In this document: positions 11,452 through 22,191 of the stretch, piece after piece | Numbering within the stretch: the stretch's first letter is position 1 | Layout of the letters: every line of letters starts with the position of its first letter | From: Ceraceosorus guamensis | Lineage: Eukaryota > Basidiomycota > Exobasidiomycetes > Ceraceosorales > Ceraceosoraceae | Assembly: GCF_003144195.1 (NCBI RefSeq) | Contig: NW_020290132.1 | Coordinates: 1-35,926 of the forward strand | Length of the DNA stretch: 35,926 bases | Reading direction: 5' to 3' | Notes under the pieces: model-generated | Databases searched by the model: none | What the model was told of the DNA's origin: nothing | What the model saw: only the letters and a program-made list of their open reading frames with translations | Program-made: the position numbers and the translations under genes

Positions 11452-11586
11452 ACAAGTCCTTTCGCTGTTGTCATAGATAGATACTTCGAGTCACTTTTTA
11501 AATGTCCTCATCGATGTCGTTTTGACTCGTGCAGCGCAATCAAGGGTGCGGATATCGCTTCGAACAAGTACAATGACTCTGTAAAA

Positions 11587-14010
11587 TCAATCACGACCAC
11601 GAATCACGACCACGGGGCAAAGAATCTGCGGCATCGAAGCAGTTGTGTGCACGATCTTTACGAGGATTGGCCTCGTCAGGCAGCAGCGATAGTAGCTGAG
11701 TGAGCTGCGGGAGCCGGTGCTGCCATTGAAGGTAGTCTGACGTCTTGAGACGCGGCGAGTCGTGTACGCAGAACCTTTCCAGCGGCGCTACGACAGGCAA
11801 AAGTGATTTCGAGTGAGTCGTGTGCCTTCATAGGCGAGTTCTTCACCAGAAACACACCGCAAAGGGCTGCTCACCTTCGGGGGATTGCGTCAATAGCAAT
11901 CAGGCGAGCCATGCGCTTGTAGCGAACTAGTCGACTGTTGGCGGATTGGAGCAAATCATCAAGGATGCTCTCTGGCTGCTTATGCGCGTCACGGAGCACC
12001 ACAAATCCAATCGGCACTTCGGTCTCTTTGCGTGGATCGGCTTGTGCTACAACGAGAAGGCTGCCTGCTAAGTGTCTTTGCGGACGCGTCTCTCCGGCGC
12101 TACGACAACTTACCGACTACCGCGCAGTCAAGTACCTCATCCGATTCGAGCAAGCATTCCTCGAGCTCCACTGGCAGGCAGGAAGCGCATGTCAGCGCGC
12201 AATGGGCAGTAGACAGAGATTCAGGTGTCGGCGACTTACCTGGCGACACCTGAAAGCAATTCACACGAATGATTTCCTGGAAGTTTTTGAATGAAGAGGG
12301 GCTCGATTGATGAAGTCAATGAAGCTGATGTGCTTCAGCCTGAACGATATTCACCTTGCTGCGACCGACGTACCACCAGCACCCATCTTGATCAACAGTA
12401 AAGATATCGCCTGTTCTAAGCCATCCGTCTTTGTCGATCGCTTCCTGAGTAGCTTTCGCATTGCCAAGATAGCCAAGCATACGATTCGGTCCACGTAGAA
12501 AGAGCTCGCCAGGAACTGTGCCATCAGAGACAGGCGTGCCATCATCCAACGCGAGTCGAGCTTCCCTGCAGGGCACGAACAAGTTCGAAGAAATCAGGGC
12601 ATCGTTCACCTTGCGCTGCTCGCTCGCATCCCACGCTACTTACATTCCAGGTAGTAGGCGGCCGGCGGTGCCGGAGAGAAGGCATTCGCGAGTAGAGTCT
12701 TTTTGCGGAAGCATGTGCGTCGCGGGCGCCATCTCGGTCATGCCGTAACTTTGTATGATCGAAGCGTTCGGCATCGCTTCGAGCAATTCTAGAGCAAGCT
12801 CTCGTTTGAGCGGTGCCGAGCCCACCATGCAGCCTTGGATACTTGCAAGAGTTGAGGCGCTTTGCTTGTGCTGGTCGACCAATGCGACAGCGATGGGCGG
12901 TACGATTGTCAGATGCGTAGCCTGATGCTCTCGGATCGCCTTGGTGAACGTGTCGATTCTGAAGCGTTCGAAATGCACAAATTTGGCGCCAAAGAGCAGT
13001 CCGCCTAGGATGCAACACATGGAGCCATAAGCGTGGAAAAGGGGCTGCGAGGGCGACTTGTGATTGAGCGTGGTCTGCGTCCGATCCTGACCTGTGGCGA
13101 GGACTTACCAGAACGTTGGTGTTGGTGCAGGAGCTGTTGAAAAATTCCGGCCATCCAGCTTGAAATTGGTAGGCCTGGGCATGTATGAGTTCAGCAGAGT
13201 CAGCTCTCGTCTGATCTGTGCGGGGGTAAACAAGCGGATTGCGCACATTGACTATGATATTGTGGTGCGAAAGCTGTACACCTGCAGGCGGGAGGGGACG
13301 AGCGGTCAGATGGCTGCCAAAGTATCGCTCACTCGTTTCCTGGACTCGCCCTTGGGTTTGCCTGTAGTCCCACTGGATGAAAAGATGATGGCGCACTTCT
13401 CTTTTGGATCACCGCGAAGCTCGGGCAAAGGACCGAGCTCCGCGTTCGCCTTGCTGGTAGTCGCTGCCGCCCAAGCCTCGTTCGTGATCTCCCACATCAG
13501 GACCCCTCCAGCTAGATGTAGGGCCTCCAAGGCAGTGTGGCTACTTGAAACCGTACTACCAGGAGAGCAAATGACGCCTTTGAGTTTGTCACCAGGCAGC
13601 GCTAGGCAGTGTTCCAGCTCGCTGGCCGTCAGATGGGGATTCAGACAGGTTGGAACTGCACCAGTGAGCTCTAGCGCGAGTACAAGGACGGCGTAGCGTG
13701 CCTTTGATTCGGAGAGGCATGGTTAGCGCTGACATTTGGCCTGGGCGTGCGAGTGCTGACTCACACTGTTGACGCAAATGAGAGCTACGACATCGTCTTG
13801 CTCAAGGCTGAAGTACTCCTTCAAAAACAGGGCCAGCCGATGAGCTTGCTCGCGCAGCTCTTTGAAGGTAGTTGCGGTACCATCAGAGGCCTCGACTAAG
13901 ACAACTTTGTCATCGGCGACGCCACCAATGTTTTCCATAACAAGCTGTCCCCAAAATTTGCCCGTAGGCACGCTTCCCATATGTGGAACTGTCGAGTAGA
14001 AAGTCGTCAT
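11587..14010 (-). CDS. ANL-superfamily acyl/aryl-CoA ligase (4CL-like)
   Basis: Nine exons: 14010-13765, 13701-13350, 13281-13109, 13044-12644, 12565-12355, 12276-12240, 12170-12114, 12064-11875, 11788-11587; 622 residues. It activates a carboxylic acid with ATP to an acyl-AMP and then a CoA thioester. Signatures: SSSGTTGKPKG (190-200), YGMTE (357-361), TGD with Asp444, hinge GRSKEIIRVNCFQVSP (458-473) and catalytic Lys560 in PRSAAGKVLR. The second intron splits the P-loop motif and needs a GC donor (GC at 13349-13348) to restore KPKGVQLSHHN. Exons 6 and 7 are only 37 and 57 nt. A roughly 60-residue tail follows Lys560, with no SKL-type peroxisomal signal. The frame resembles 4-coumarate or medium-chain acyl ligases; the substrate cannot be told from sequence. 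Confidence is high for family. Confidence 0.93.
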
Positions 14011-15286
14011 CTCGAATTCGTCACTTGGCCAGGTAAAGGGAGACAAGGGCGCTAAGATGATGCAGACGAGGCACTGTTGGGGATCGACACCAGATGCCTT
14101 TGAATTTATGAGACAAATTGCCGGCGTACCCGACAGGCATGTCTGAGCAATGCTGTTCATTCGGGTAGCCCGAGACCATCTGCAAGAACGGCTCCTCATA
14201 CTGATCACACCGACACTGAGCGGTGCAAATGATTCTAGGTGTATTCGAGAGGATCTCAGACCGCTTCAGCTTCTCAGGTCAAAGATCGGGTCCATCCAGT
14301 CCGCAGTTCGACAGCAACGCAGCAAAAACAGTTTCAGGCGTAAAGTCGTTGCGGGCATCAGTAGTGGATTGAGGTGACGCCATTGGCAAGAGATGATGTG
14401 CCTCACGTCCCGCAAGTGAGACATACGGCTGACAAACGCTTTGTCTTCTTTCGCCTAGCGAGGAACAATCGCGCCTCCACAATAGTAGAGCGAGAGCATT
14501 GCAGGGCACAGCCTGCACACTGACACACCAGCCGGATGGCTGAGGTAGCCCGTCCTGAGGTGTTGTAAAGCCGCATTTTCGCATTGCGAAAAGCATCGGA
14601 GGAGGTTCGATAGCGAACGCAGTCACCGCTTTGAGCGCTGCAACCTACTATGCGCTGGGCCTTTGAGAGAAGACGGGGAGCGGAAGAGGCGAGGCTACGC
14701 AAGAGTCGGGCGAGCGTCGTTTTACTCGGATTATAATCCGTGTAGGCAGAGTGTGCCCCGCTCCAAACTCCAAGTGGCCCAGAAGTCGAGAACAATCAAA
14801 ACACTAAGTTTTTGAGGTGCTGACCGATTTTGCGATCGGCACGCTCACGGACATTGAGAATTCAGAAGAATGTTCACGACGGTCACGACATAGCTTGTTG
14901 TGAGAAGAGAGCAAATTCGCATCGAGTGGGGCCTTGACTGAGAGAGGGGGAAAAGACTCGTATACATGCACAAGATAGAGGTCTGTGCGCTATACGAACC
15001 GCTCAGCTGCCTTGAGCATCGAGGGAGACTGTGCGCTTCATACAGCTTCGGTGCGACGGAGGATCTCTTGCGGAATACAATCGCCGGACAGAGAATTCCA
15101 TGAGCTGAGAAAGGTCACCAAGTCGAACATCGCGTACAAAGAACGAATCGGGCGCAAGTATCTCTAATCAGGTTCTCATTACGTTTGAGTAGAAGGCAGT
15201 GGGTCGCAACTAACAGGAAGATTCTGAGTCGAACGAGCGAACGAACACCTTGCAGCCCAGAGAAAAATCTCGATCGTGAGAGCGAG
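14011..15286. other. Intergenic stretch upstream of the CoA ligase
   Basis: It separates two genes on the same strand and must hold the ligase promoter. A 34-codon minus-strand open frame starting MASPQSTTDARND (14383-14279) is the only hint of coding sequence. It could be an upstream ORF in the ligase leader or chance. Confidence 0.5.
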
Positions 15287-17533
15287 CTAAGCACCGCCGA
15301 CAGGCACTTCTTGACCTCCCCTGATGGACTTCCACTCGATTCCAGCAGTCATGATGAAAGCCAAGGCAGCTGCAGCAAAGCATTCTTGTCAACACGCTGA
15401 TGCGAGCCAAGCACAAATTCGATCCCGAGGTGACATGGACTCACGAGCGGCAATAGCGCAAACGAATGCGTTTGTGACGGCAGTATTCTGGGCCTCTGCG
15501 ACCGCTTCGAGGAACATTGCCGGCACGACAGTTCTCCAACCACTGTGAACAATAATTTCGGCGAAATGAGAATGTTTAGCCCTCAACACGCTCTGAAAGC
15601 TCTTGGACCTGTCCGCTCGGTCGGGCACTTACCTGACACCAGCTTCGATGACAGTGAGCGCATCGGGTCCGCCAGGAATGCTACTGATTTGGGTCTTGAG
15701 GGTGTTCTGGTAGATGCTTTGAGCGATACTAGTCATCAGCGTTCCACCGAGCGTCTGCAAGAAGATGACGATGGTAGTGCCGGCATCCGTATCTTTTCCA
15801 GAGACGGTCTGAGCTGCGACGAAGGCCAAGTTAAACCCAAGTCCTGAGCCCGAACCAGCAAGGAACTGGTAGCCAATCCATGCCGGGTGCCCAGTGTGCA
15901 CCTCCCACTCGTGCAGAAGGGTTCCGCCTGCTACAGCCATCAGAGCAGCGACCATCATGACTGAGAGAGCAAGCAGGCCGGAGAGAGAGATCAGCGCGCA
16001 AATTTCTTCCGCTGGACTTCCCTCTACTCACCAGGCGTGTAGTAGCCGAGCTTTGTGACAATGATGCCCGACAGGGTGGAGAAGATTACCACCCCAACAA
16101 TCATCGGAATCGTCTGCACTCCACTGATAAGAGCGGTAGAGTCTGGTAGCCGAAATACGCAACAGGGTCAGGAAATGGTACGGCGTGTCAGATCTGGCGC
16201 CGTTGCATGAACTTACCTTTGACAGCTTGGAAGTAGATTGGCACGAAGTAGGTGATAGTGAAAAAGTAAGAACCATAGCAGAAATTGTAAGCGCCGGCGG
16301 TCCAAATGGAGCGAAACTTGAAGACCCGGGGCACCAATGTGGCGCCGTCTCCGAGATATATCTGATCTCCGACGAAGACTGTGAACAACAAGGCGCTGCC
16401 GACGAGGAGGCCAATGATCTGCGAGCTTCCCCAAGCGTAGGTGATACCACCCCACTGCAAGACGAGAAGAATACAGATCACCGAAGCCAAGATCGCAGTC
16501 GTGCCGATCCTGGGGAATAACGAGGATAGCTTGTGAGCTTTAGGAGTGCCCCGTTTCACCACCTCGTCATAACACTTACCAGTCCATGTGGATCAAGAGA
16601 TGCTTCATCGTCTCTTTGCGAACGCGCACCGGCGGCTTGAAAGAAAGAATCATCATAGCGAGAATGACTCCACCGCAAGGAAGGTTGATCCAAAAGCACC
16701 ACCTCCACGTAACAGTGCTGGTAAATACACCACCAAGAATCGGCCCGCAGATGGCACCGCCACCGTAGGTGACCGCGATGAGCGAGCTGTAAATGGCGCG
16801 CTTCGAGACGGGCGTGCAAGCTGCGATGATGATGAAGATTCCCTGCAGCAAGCGAAGCAGATTGTCAGGGGTGAAGAGCAAGCGCACGATCTGCGCACCA
16901 ACAAGTCCTCACAATGTAGCCGCCAGCCAAACCGATACCTGCAATTGCACGGCCTACGATCAGTGTGGGACTGTTTTGTGCGACGGCACAAATCAGAGAG
17001 CCGATCTCGAAGATGGTGAGCGCAATGACAAAGACCCATTTGAGACTGAAGAAGCTGTAGATACGGCCAAACATGGGCTGCAAGGCTGTCGCTGTAAGCA
17101 AATATGCAGATCCGTACCACCCTACATCTTGCAGCGCATTGAACTGATTCGTGATGGTCGGCGCTGCGGTAGAAACGATGGTTTGGTCAAGGGCGAGCAG
17201 GAAGATGGTGGCCGACAAAGCAAACATGATTAAGAATCTGTAGAGATGAAGAGCGCGCGCGCATCAGCCTTGATTGGCGTGTGTGCATAGACGGGAAGCG
17301 ATCGCTCACAGCCTAAGTCCTTGAGGATACTCGGTCTCGCCTTCATCTTCAGAGATGGCCTGTGCTGCGACTTTGGCCGGATCGCCACCATTGTGATGCT
17401 CGGGCGACTTTTCGCTTTGCGAGCCACGCTTCGAGCCTCCACTGGGGGAGTTGCTACCTACAAAAGTGCCGGCATCGTCAGCAGTCTCCGCTGCGGGTTG
17501 GCTGGCAACCTCTTGCGGTTTCTCGGTGGACAT
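15287..17533 (-). CDS. MFS multidrug transporter, DHA2 (14-TMS) type
   Basis: Eight exons: 17533-17310, 17237-16913, 16842-16580, 16509-16217, 16142-16032, 15960-15633, 15542-15445, 15369-15287; 574 residues. A hydrophilic N-terminal tail of about 75 residues precedes TM1, which carries [15 protein letters not shown], the drug:H+ antiporter-2 signature with Asp92. [11 protein letters not shown] follows as the loop 2-3 motif, [12 protein letters not shown] as the motif near TM4-5, then GPILGGVFT...[11 protein letters not shown], all standard for fungal toxin and drug efflux pumps. Several further hydrophobic helices reach the C-terminus. It should act in the plasma membrane (or vacuole) as a proton-coupled exporter. 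A TCACGTGA palindrome lies 12 bp upstream of the ATG. In this setting export of the cluster product or self-protection is likely, though import cannot be excluded. Confidence 0.93.
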
Positions 17534-19571
17534 GATGAGTGTATGTCACGTGAAGGGTGTTCGGGTCTGGGGATGGATGGGTGGATGGATCGAGGCAAGG
17601 TTGACATGAGAGCACGTCAATTTCTGTCGCCTCCGAGCCCAGCCTCGTTGTTTAAAAGGTTTTCATCAGTCACGAGTGTCACCGACGGACCCTGCTATAG
17701 CTTCGTCGACGTGTGGTCCTGCTTAGCCGCACATTTCCGATGCGAAACTCTGCACACGCAGCTTGACAGTATCGGAAAGACTCAATTGATTGGGCATGAC
17801 GCTGCTGCCAACTGCAACTCGCAACTCGACCATAGCGCGAAGTCGGCCGACCGACTGACTGCGGGCCCAGGTGGATGGATGAACAATGAAAGGCTAAAAG
17901 TCGCCGAGCGCGCGCGTGTCTGCGTAAAATGACGACTCCACGCCGAGGAGCACGACAGGTCCGAGCGGGCTTGCTTGCTTGCTTGTCCAGCAGTCACGGT
18001 CGTCAGGGCCGCCGCCACCTCGCCTGTTTGTTGCTCTACTAAATCTCGCTGCATATGCGGTGCTGTCCTATCTATCTATCGAAATGCAGCGCAGCGATCT
18101 TCACCTCGATAGCGATGGCGCTGCCGCGAACCACAGCACAAGCCCCGTGAGCGACAAGCCTCAGCCCACTGTCCTTTGCCTTCAAATTAGAAGTCTGCTA
18201 GACGAGCGCACAATTTGGATTTCAGCGCTCGGGCTCGATTGGAAAGGAGAAATCTGGCCAGAGCTGTCGCTGTCCACGCAGCGGTCCTGGTCTGCGTCGA
18301 TTTGGCGAAAGATGGACAACAATCGCGAGTGAATGACACTCGTGACTGTGACTTGTGCTTGTGAGATGCGAGGACGGGGGCACAGACGGTCGTGCTGCTG
18401 CTTGTAGTTCAGACGCAAAGACCGCTCTCTTCCGAGACGAGGTGACGCTTGCTTCCGCCAACTCATCCTGTACTCACGACTGTGTCGGAGCTCAGACCTG
18501 ATTAGACCTGACAAATACTCTGACTGTGCCTACCGGTGGTGCGAATGACAAGCAAGCAGCCAACTCAAGACTCATCAGCTGCATTCGTGATTATTATTGT
18601 CATCATTAGCGTTTTTCTCTAATCACCATACCGTCGTACCGTCCCACACAGACTTGTGTCCCTATGGTGCTCATCGTTCCAAAAGCACAGCAGCTCGCAC
18701 GGCGGCTGCAGTCATAGGCATAGTGCCGCTGCATGGTGCATGCGTGCATCGCAAGCAGACCCATGCAGCGCCGCGCCTCCTCGACCGAAGCCGAGCGCGC
18801 TAGCTAATTCAAACTCGTGACTTGGCTGCAGCATCCAAGAATTTCAAGAATCCGGGCCCAAATGGTCAATTTTGAATTGCAAGTTTGGCCGCCCTCCGCG
18901 CAATGCGAAATGCACGCCGACCAGATTCATCCGAAAACGCGCATCTCTTGGAGAGAGAGAGAGACACGAGCCAAGCAAAAAGTCCCGAGCAATCAAGAAT
19001 CATGAGTCGTGGATGGTGTGCATATATCTTCATTCACGTGATTGCGATTCACGGTTAAAATCGCGCTGTCACCAAAAGGCTTCTGGTTCTGAAAGCGTCA
19101 TCCACACACTCGCGTCGCTCGACGCCATGTGTGTGCGCAAGTTCGCGAATCGCCATGTACGGGCGGCATTCACCGACTAGACCGGAATGCGAAAGGAAGC
19201 GGCAGTGCACCTACGTGGCTCGCTCACGCTTGGTCTCGCTGGAAGCTGGAGGCCACCTCTGGCAAGCAAGCATGCAGCGCTCCAAGTAGGCATTGAAATG
19301 AGCGCAGCCTTGAACGACTGACGCTTCAGCATTGATAGGTGCTTATGAAGTCGTGTGTGGCACGTTCGACGACCGACAATCACGAATAGCAGTGGATCGC
19401 GTTGAATTCGAAGAGCGGGAGGAGCGCAGAAGACAGTATCGAGATGCCAAATGCCCCCAATTTCTCGCAAAAATATGCAGATTGTCACATTAAATCTGCA
19501 ACGATTGCGGGAATTCTGATTGATACACCGCGAACATGAGCTTGGTTCTGGCTTGTAAACTCGTGCAGCTG
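17534..19571. other. Intergenic stretch between MFS and first TauD gene
   Basis: No gene is supported. It holds the MFS promoter at its left end, with TCACGTGA palindromes at 17546-17553 and 19034-19041 and scattered CACGAGT/ACTCGTG words. The right end is downstream of the dioxygenase stop codon. Confidence 0.55.
17546..17553. promoter_or_regulatory. TCACGTGA palindrome upstream of the MFS gene
   Basis: An 8-bp palindrome containing the CACGTG E-box core, 12 bp before the MFS start codon. Fungal bHLH factors bind this core. Its position may place it inside the 5' leader, so a role is only possible. Confidence 0.3.
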
Positions 19572-20962
19572 TTAAGCGGCAGTGGAAGTGGTGGTGAATG
19601 CGACACAGTCAGGACCTGGCATTTTGTGATCGCCAATGTTGCCAAAAGAGGTAATGACGGAACGGGGGCCTTCAAAAGTGTCGCGACCATGGGCAAATAG
19701 GAAATTGTCAAAGATGATGCTCTCGCTAGGTTGACTCCAACCCCAATCCAGACGGCTCCTCTCATATGCGCTGATGATGGCTTCCATGACGTCTGCCTCG
19801 ATCGGCTCGTGCGTGTCGGCCCACTCTACGTAGGGAGCATCCAGCGTCAAGAATTCGCGACTCCCCTCGATGACGGATTGGTAGGCTTCGTCGGAAGCGT
19901 AGTGCTTGGCAAAGTGCTTGCGAGCTTCGGGAGATTGACCGAGGTTGATAAAGATGATGTCCTTTCCAGAGGTCGGGTGCTGGGTCCTGCGAAGATTTGA
20001 GCGCACAACATGAGCCGAGGGCGCTTTCCTTGAAAGATTCGTGTGCGGCCATCACTCACACCATGGGTCCGTCCATGTACAGTCTAAGATGCGAGGGCTC
20101 GTCCTTGGAAACGCCTTCGCCGCCCAAGTAGAGGTACTCGTGTCGAGAAAACTTCAAATCTTGAACCAACTTGGCTACCTCATCTGGATCATCGGTTCCG
20201 AAAAAGCTCTTCCACGAGGTGGGCAGTACTTTCATGCGACCCGCAATGCCTTCGCGTGGAATGGTCCAGACGTAGCTGAGCTTTCTTCCCTTGATACGTT
20301 TGACAATGTCGTCGGGAAGAAGCTTGAAAGCGTGATGGGCGTTGAATAGTGGAGTGTAGCCACCCTTGAGAGCAGGCTGAACGAAAGCAAAAAGAGAACG
20401 AAAAGGAAAAATGTCAGCTACTCTGTTATATCCATACCACACGAGCAAACGGACGGAACACTCACTGTCAGACAGCAGAAAAGGATGATGCCAGGCATGC
20501 GGCCCTGCTCGTAGAAGTAGGACAAGTCATTGTGTGGCGGAAAGTAGAAGTTGGGCGGGACGTTCGACGCCTCTGCACCGTAAGACATCGTCGCGAATCA
20601 TCGATCAGCTTCGTGTGGTGACTCAAACTTGGAACGCACCCTCGTTGACGTACTCACCGAAAGTGTTCGTGGATGTCTTTGGTCTTCCCGTCTTGCCCAG
20701 GTATCCTCCCTACAAGCAGCCTAGCCATCAGCCAAAGAAAAGCTAAGCCAAATCAGGTCAGTCAGAGGCCTCTCGCACTTACAGAGTAGTCGGTCAAGGT
20801 CGTCTCGTTGAACCCGGAGACAAATTTGTCGAAGGAGGCGGTGTCAAACTTGAAATCATGCAAGCGCACGGCACCGTATTGCTTGAAGAGAGCTTTGACA
20901 TCATCGCCAGGGTGGGCGATAGGGATGTAAGCTTTGTGGTCGAGCTGGGTGGCAGTTGGCAT
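19572..20962 (-). CDS. TauD/TfdA-family Fe(II)/2-oxoglutarate dioxygenase 1
   Basis: Five exons: 20962-20783, 20709-20658, 20572-20466, 20376-20060, 19986-19572; 356 residues. The enzyme class uses Fe(II), O2 and 2-oxoglutarate to hydroxylate or otherwise oxidise a substrate in the cytosol. The iron triad is visible: His91 and Asp93 in FPPHNDLSYF, and distal His318 in FLFAHGRD, followed by Arg327 in GPRSV for 2-oxoglutarate binding. Asp at position 93 argues against a halogenase, in which this residue is Gly or Ala. It is paralogous to the gene at 22192: shared SNVP, PPHND, FFGTDD, DW-W and DN...AH.R...G.RSV. The two are head to head over 1.23 kb, so co-regulation is plausible. Substrate is unknown; taurine use is not implied by family alone. 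Confidence 0.92.
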
Positions 20963-22191
20963 ACTGACAGGGCTGTGTAGGTACTGAGAATAAAGGTGAA
21001 GGTCGCAACTTTTGGCTTCGTGGGAGACTGGTCACAGGGCCAAACCGAATCTATACGTCTCTATAAAGAGTTCGCAAAGGCGTGGCATCTAGGAGCAAGC
21101 AAAATGGTCTGTCGTCCGTCTATCTGCTACGAGGAGCGCAACTCTCCACCAACCTCAGACTTCTTGGGAACGCAAGGCTAGTGTAGGCGCCGTGTATCGA
21201 TGCCAACATGTCATGATCGTGTATAGCAGACCAGTGCGTCGGTCTCGATCTCGGGAGGGGGGCTCTGCCTCCAGGGCAGTGATGCTCAGCCTCAGCCTCC
21301 GACTTGTCAACCCAGCCTTGGTTTCGGAGCGAATGACCGAAATGAGCCGCAGTGTCGACGACTATGGTTGTTGTCAGTGCCGGGTCACGTTGAGTGAATG
21401 GAGGAAGTCTCCTTGCGTTGCACGCGCCATGCCACCGTAGATCGTGACGCAGGAATCTATCGAAGCGCGGGCGGATGTTACCCCGGCCCGAGCCATGCAG
21501 GCGACCTGCATGCATGCCTGACTGATGAAAAGCGCGCGCCAAATCAGCAGCAGCTCGCAGATGATGCGCGGACGAGCGTGCAGAAATGAGAAATGGCCGC
21601 TCGGCGTCTGTGCAATCAGACAAAGATCGGAAGGGGGCCTGCGTAAAGCGCAAAGGACTTGCTTGCTTGCTATGCAGAACCTTACAAAGTCACGAGTGTT
21701 AGTCGGCAATCGTGGAATAGTGGCTAGTGCCTATCGTTGGGAGCCAACAACAGCGGTGACTTCATTTCGAGGTGTTTTCCAAGGAGACAAACTCACCAAC
21801 GCGGTCGCTAACAAGATGAATAACGCGCGTGCTCCCTTGACCGCACGATTTGGTCGCTGCGCTGCGTTGCGCACTCCCGATCAGGACGCCGGCTTTCAGA
21901 GCGGCCCATGTCCTGTGGAGAAGGGAAGCACTTGATCGCAGGATGTGTGCTGGATGTCTCGCGCAGCTGAGAAACCATTCAAGTCCCAACTCCACCTTGC
22001 CTGGCTGGCTGTTCATGTCCCCGTCCGTGCAGCCGTGTCACAAGGTCTGCACATGTGCTGCGTTTCGCAGAAGCCGCTAGCATGGAACCTTCAAAAGGCG
22101 ATGCGTCTCATCGACGCAAAGCGTATAGCTATTACCCTACTACGAATCCATTCCCACACCCTTTCCCACATACTGAGCAAAGTGCGCCAAC
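20963..22191. promoter_or_regulatory. Shared divergent promoter region of the two dioxygenase genes
   Basis: The two TauD paralogues start at its two ends. The region lacks a convincing gene. An ATGCAGG-CGA-CCTGCAT dyad at 21495-21511 sits near its middle and is a candidate binding site. The leader of the right-hand gene is C/A-rich just before the ATG. Confidence 0.5.
21495..21511. promoter_or_regulatory. 7-bp dyad in the divergent TauD promoter
   Basis: ATGCAGG (21495-21501) and CCTGCAT (21505-21511) are perfect reverse complements with a 3-bp spacer. The position, mid-way between two divergently transcribed paralogues, is suggestive. No known factor is assigned. Confidence 0.3.

Noticed and set aside
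14279-14383. Minus-strand 34-codon frame MASPQSTTDARND upstream of the CoA ligase
   Set aside because: The composition looks protein-like and the same frame continues after one stop, but there is no homology and no splice pattern. Kept only as a possible upstream ORF.
19572-20962. Calling the first TauD protein a halogenase
   Set aside because: The HxD motif keeps Asp93; 2OG halogenases have Gly or Ala there.
21120-21653. 177-residue minus-strand frame in the divergent TauD promoter
   Set aside because: Rich in His/Arg with no domain, and it would occupy the shared promoter; probably chance in GC-rich DNA.
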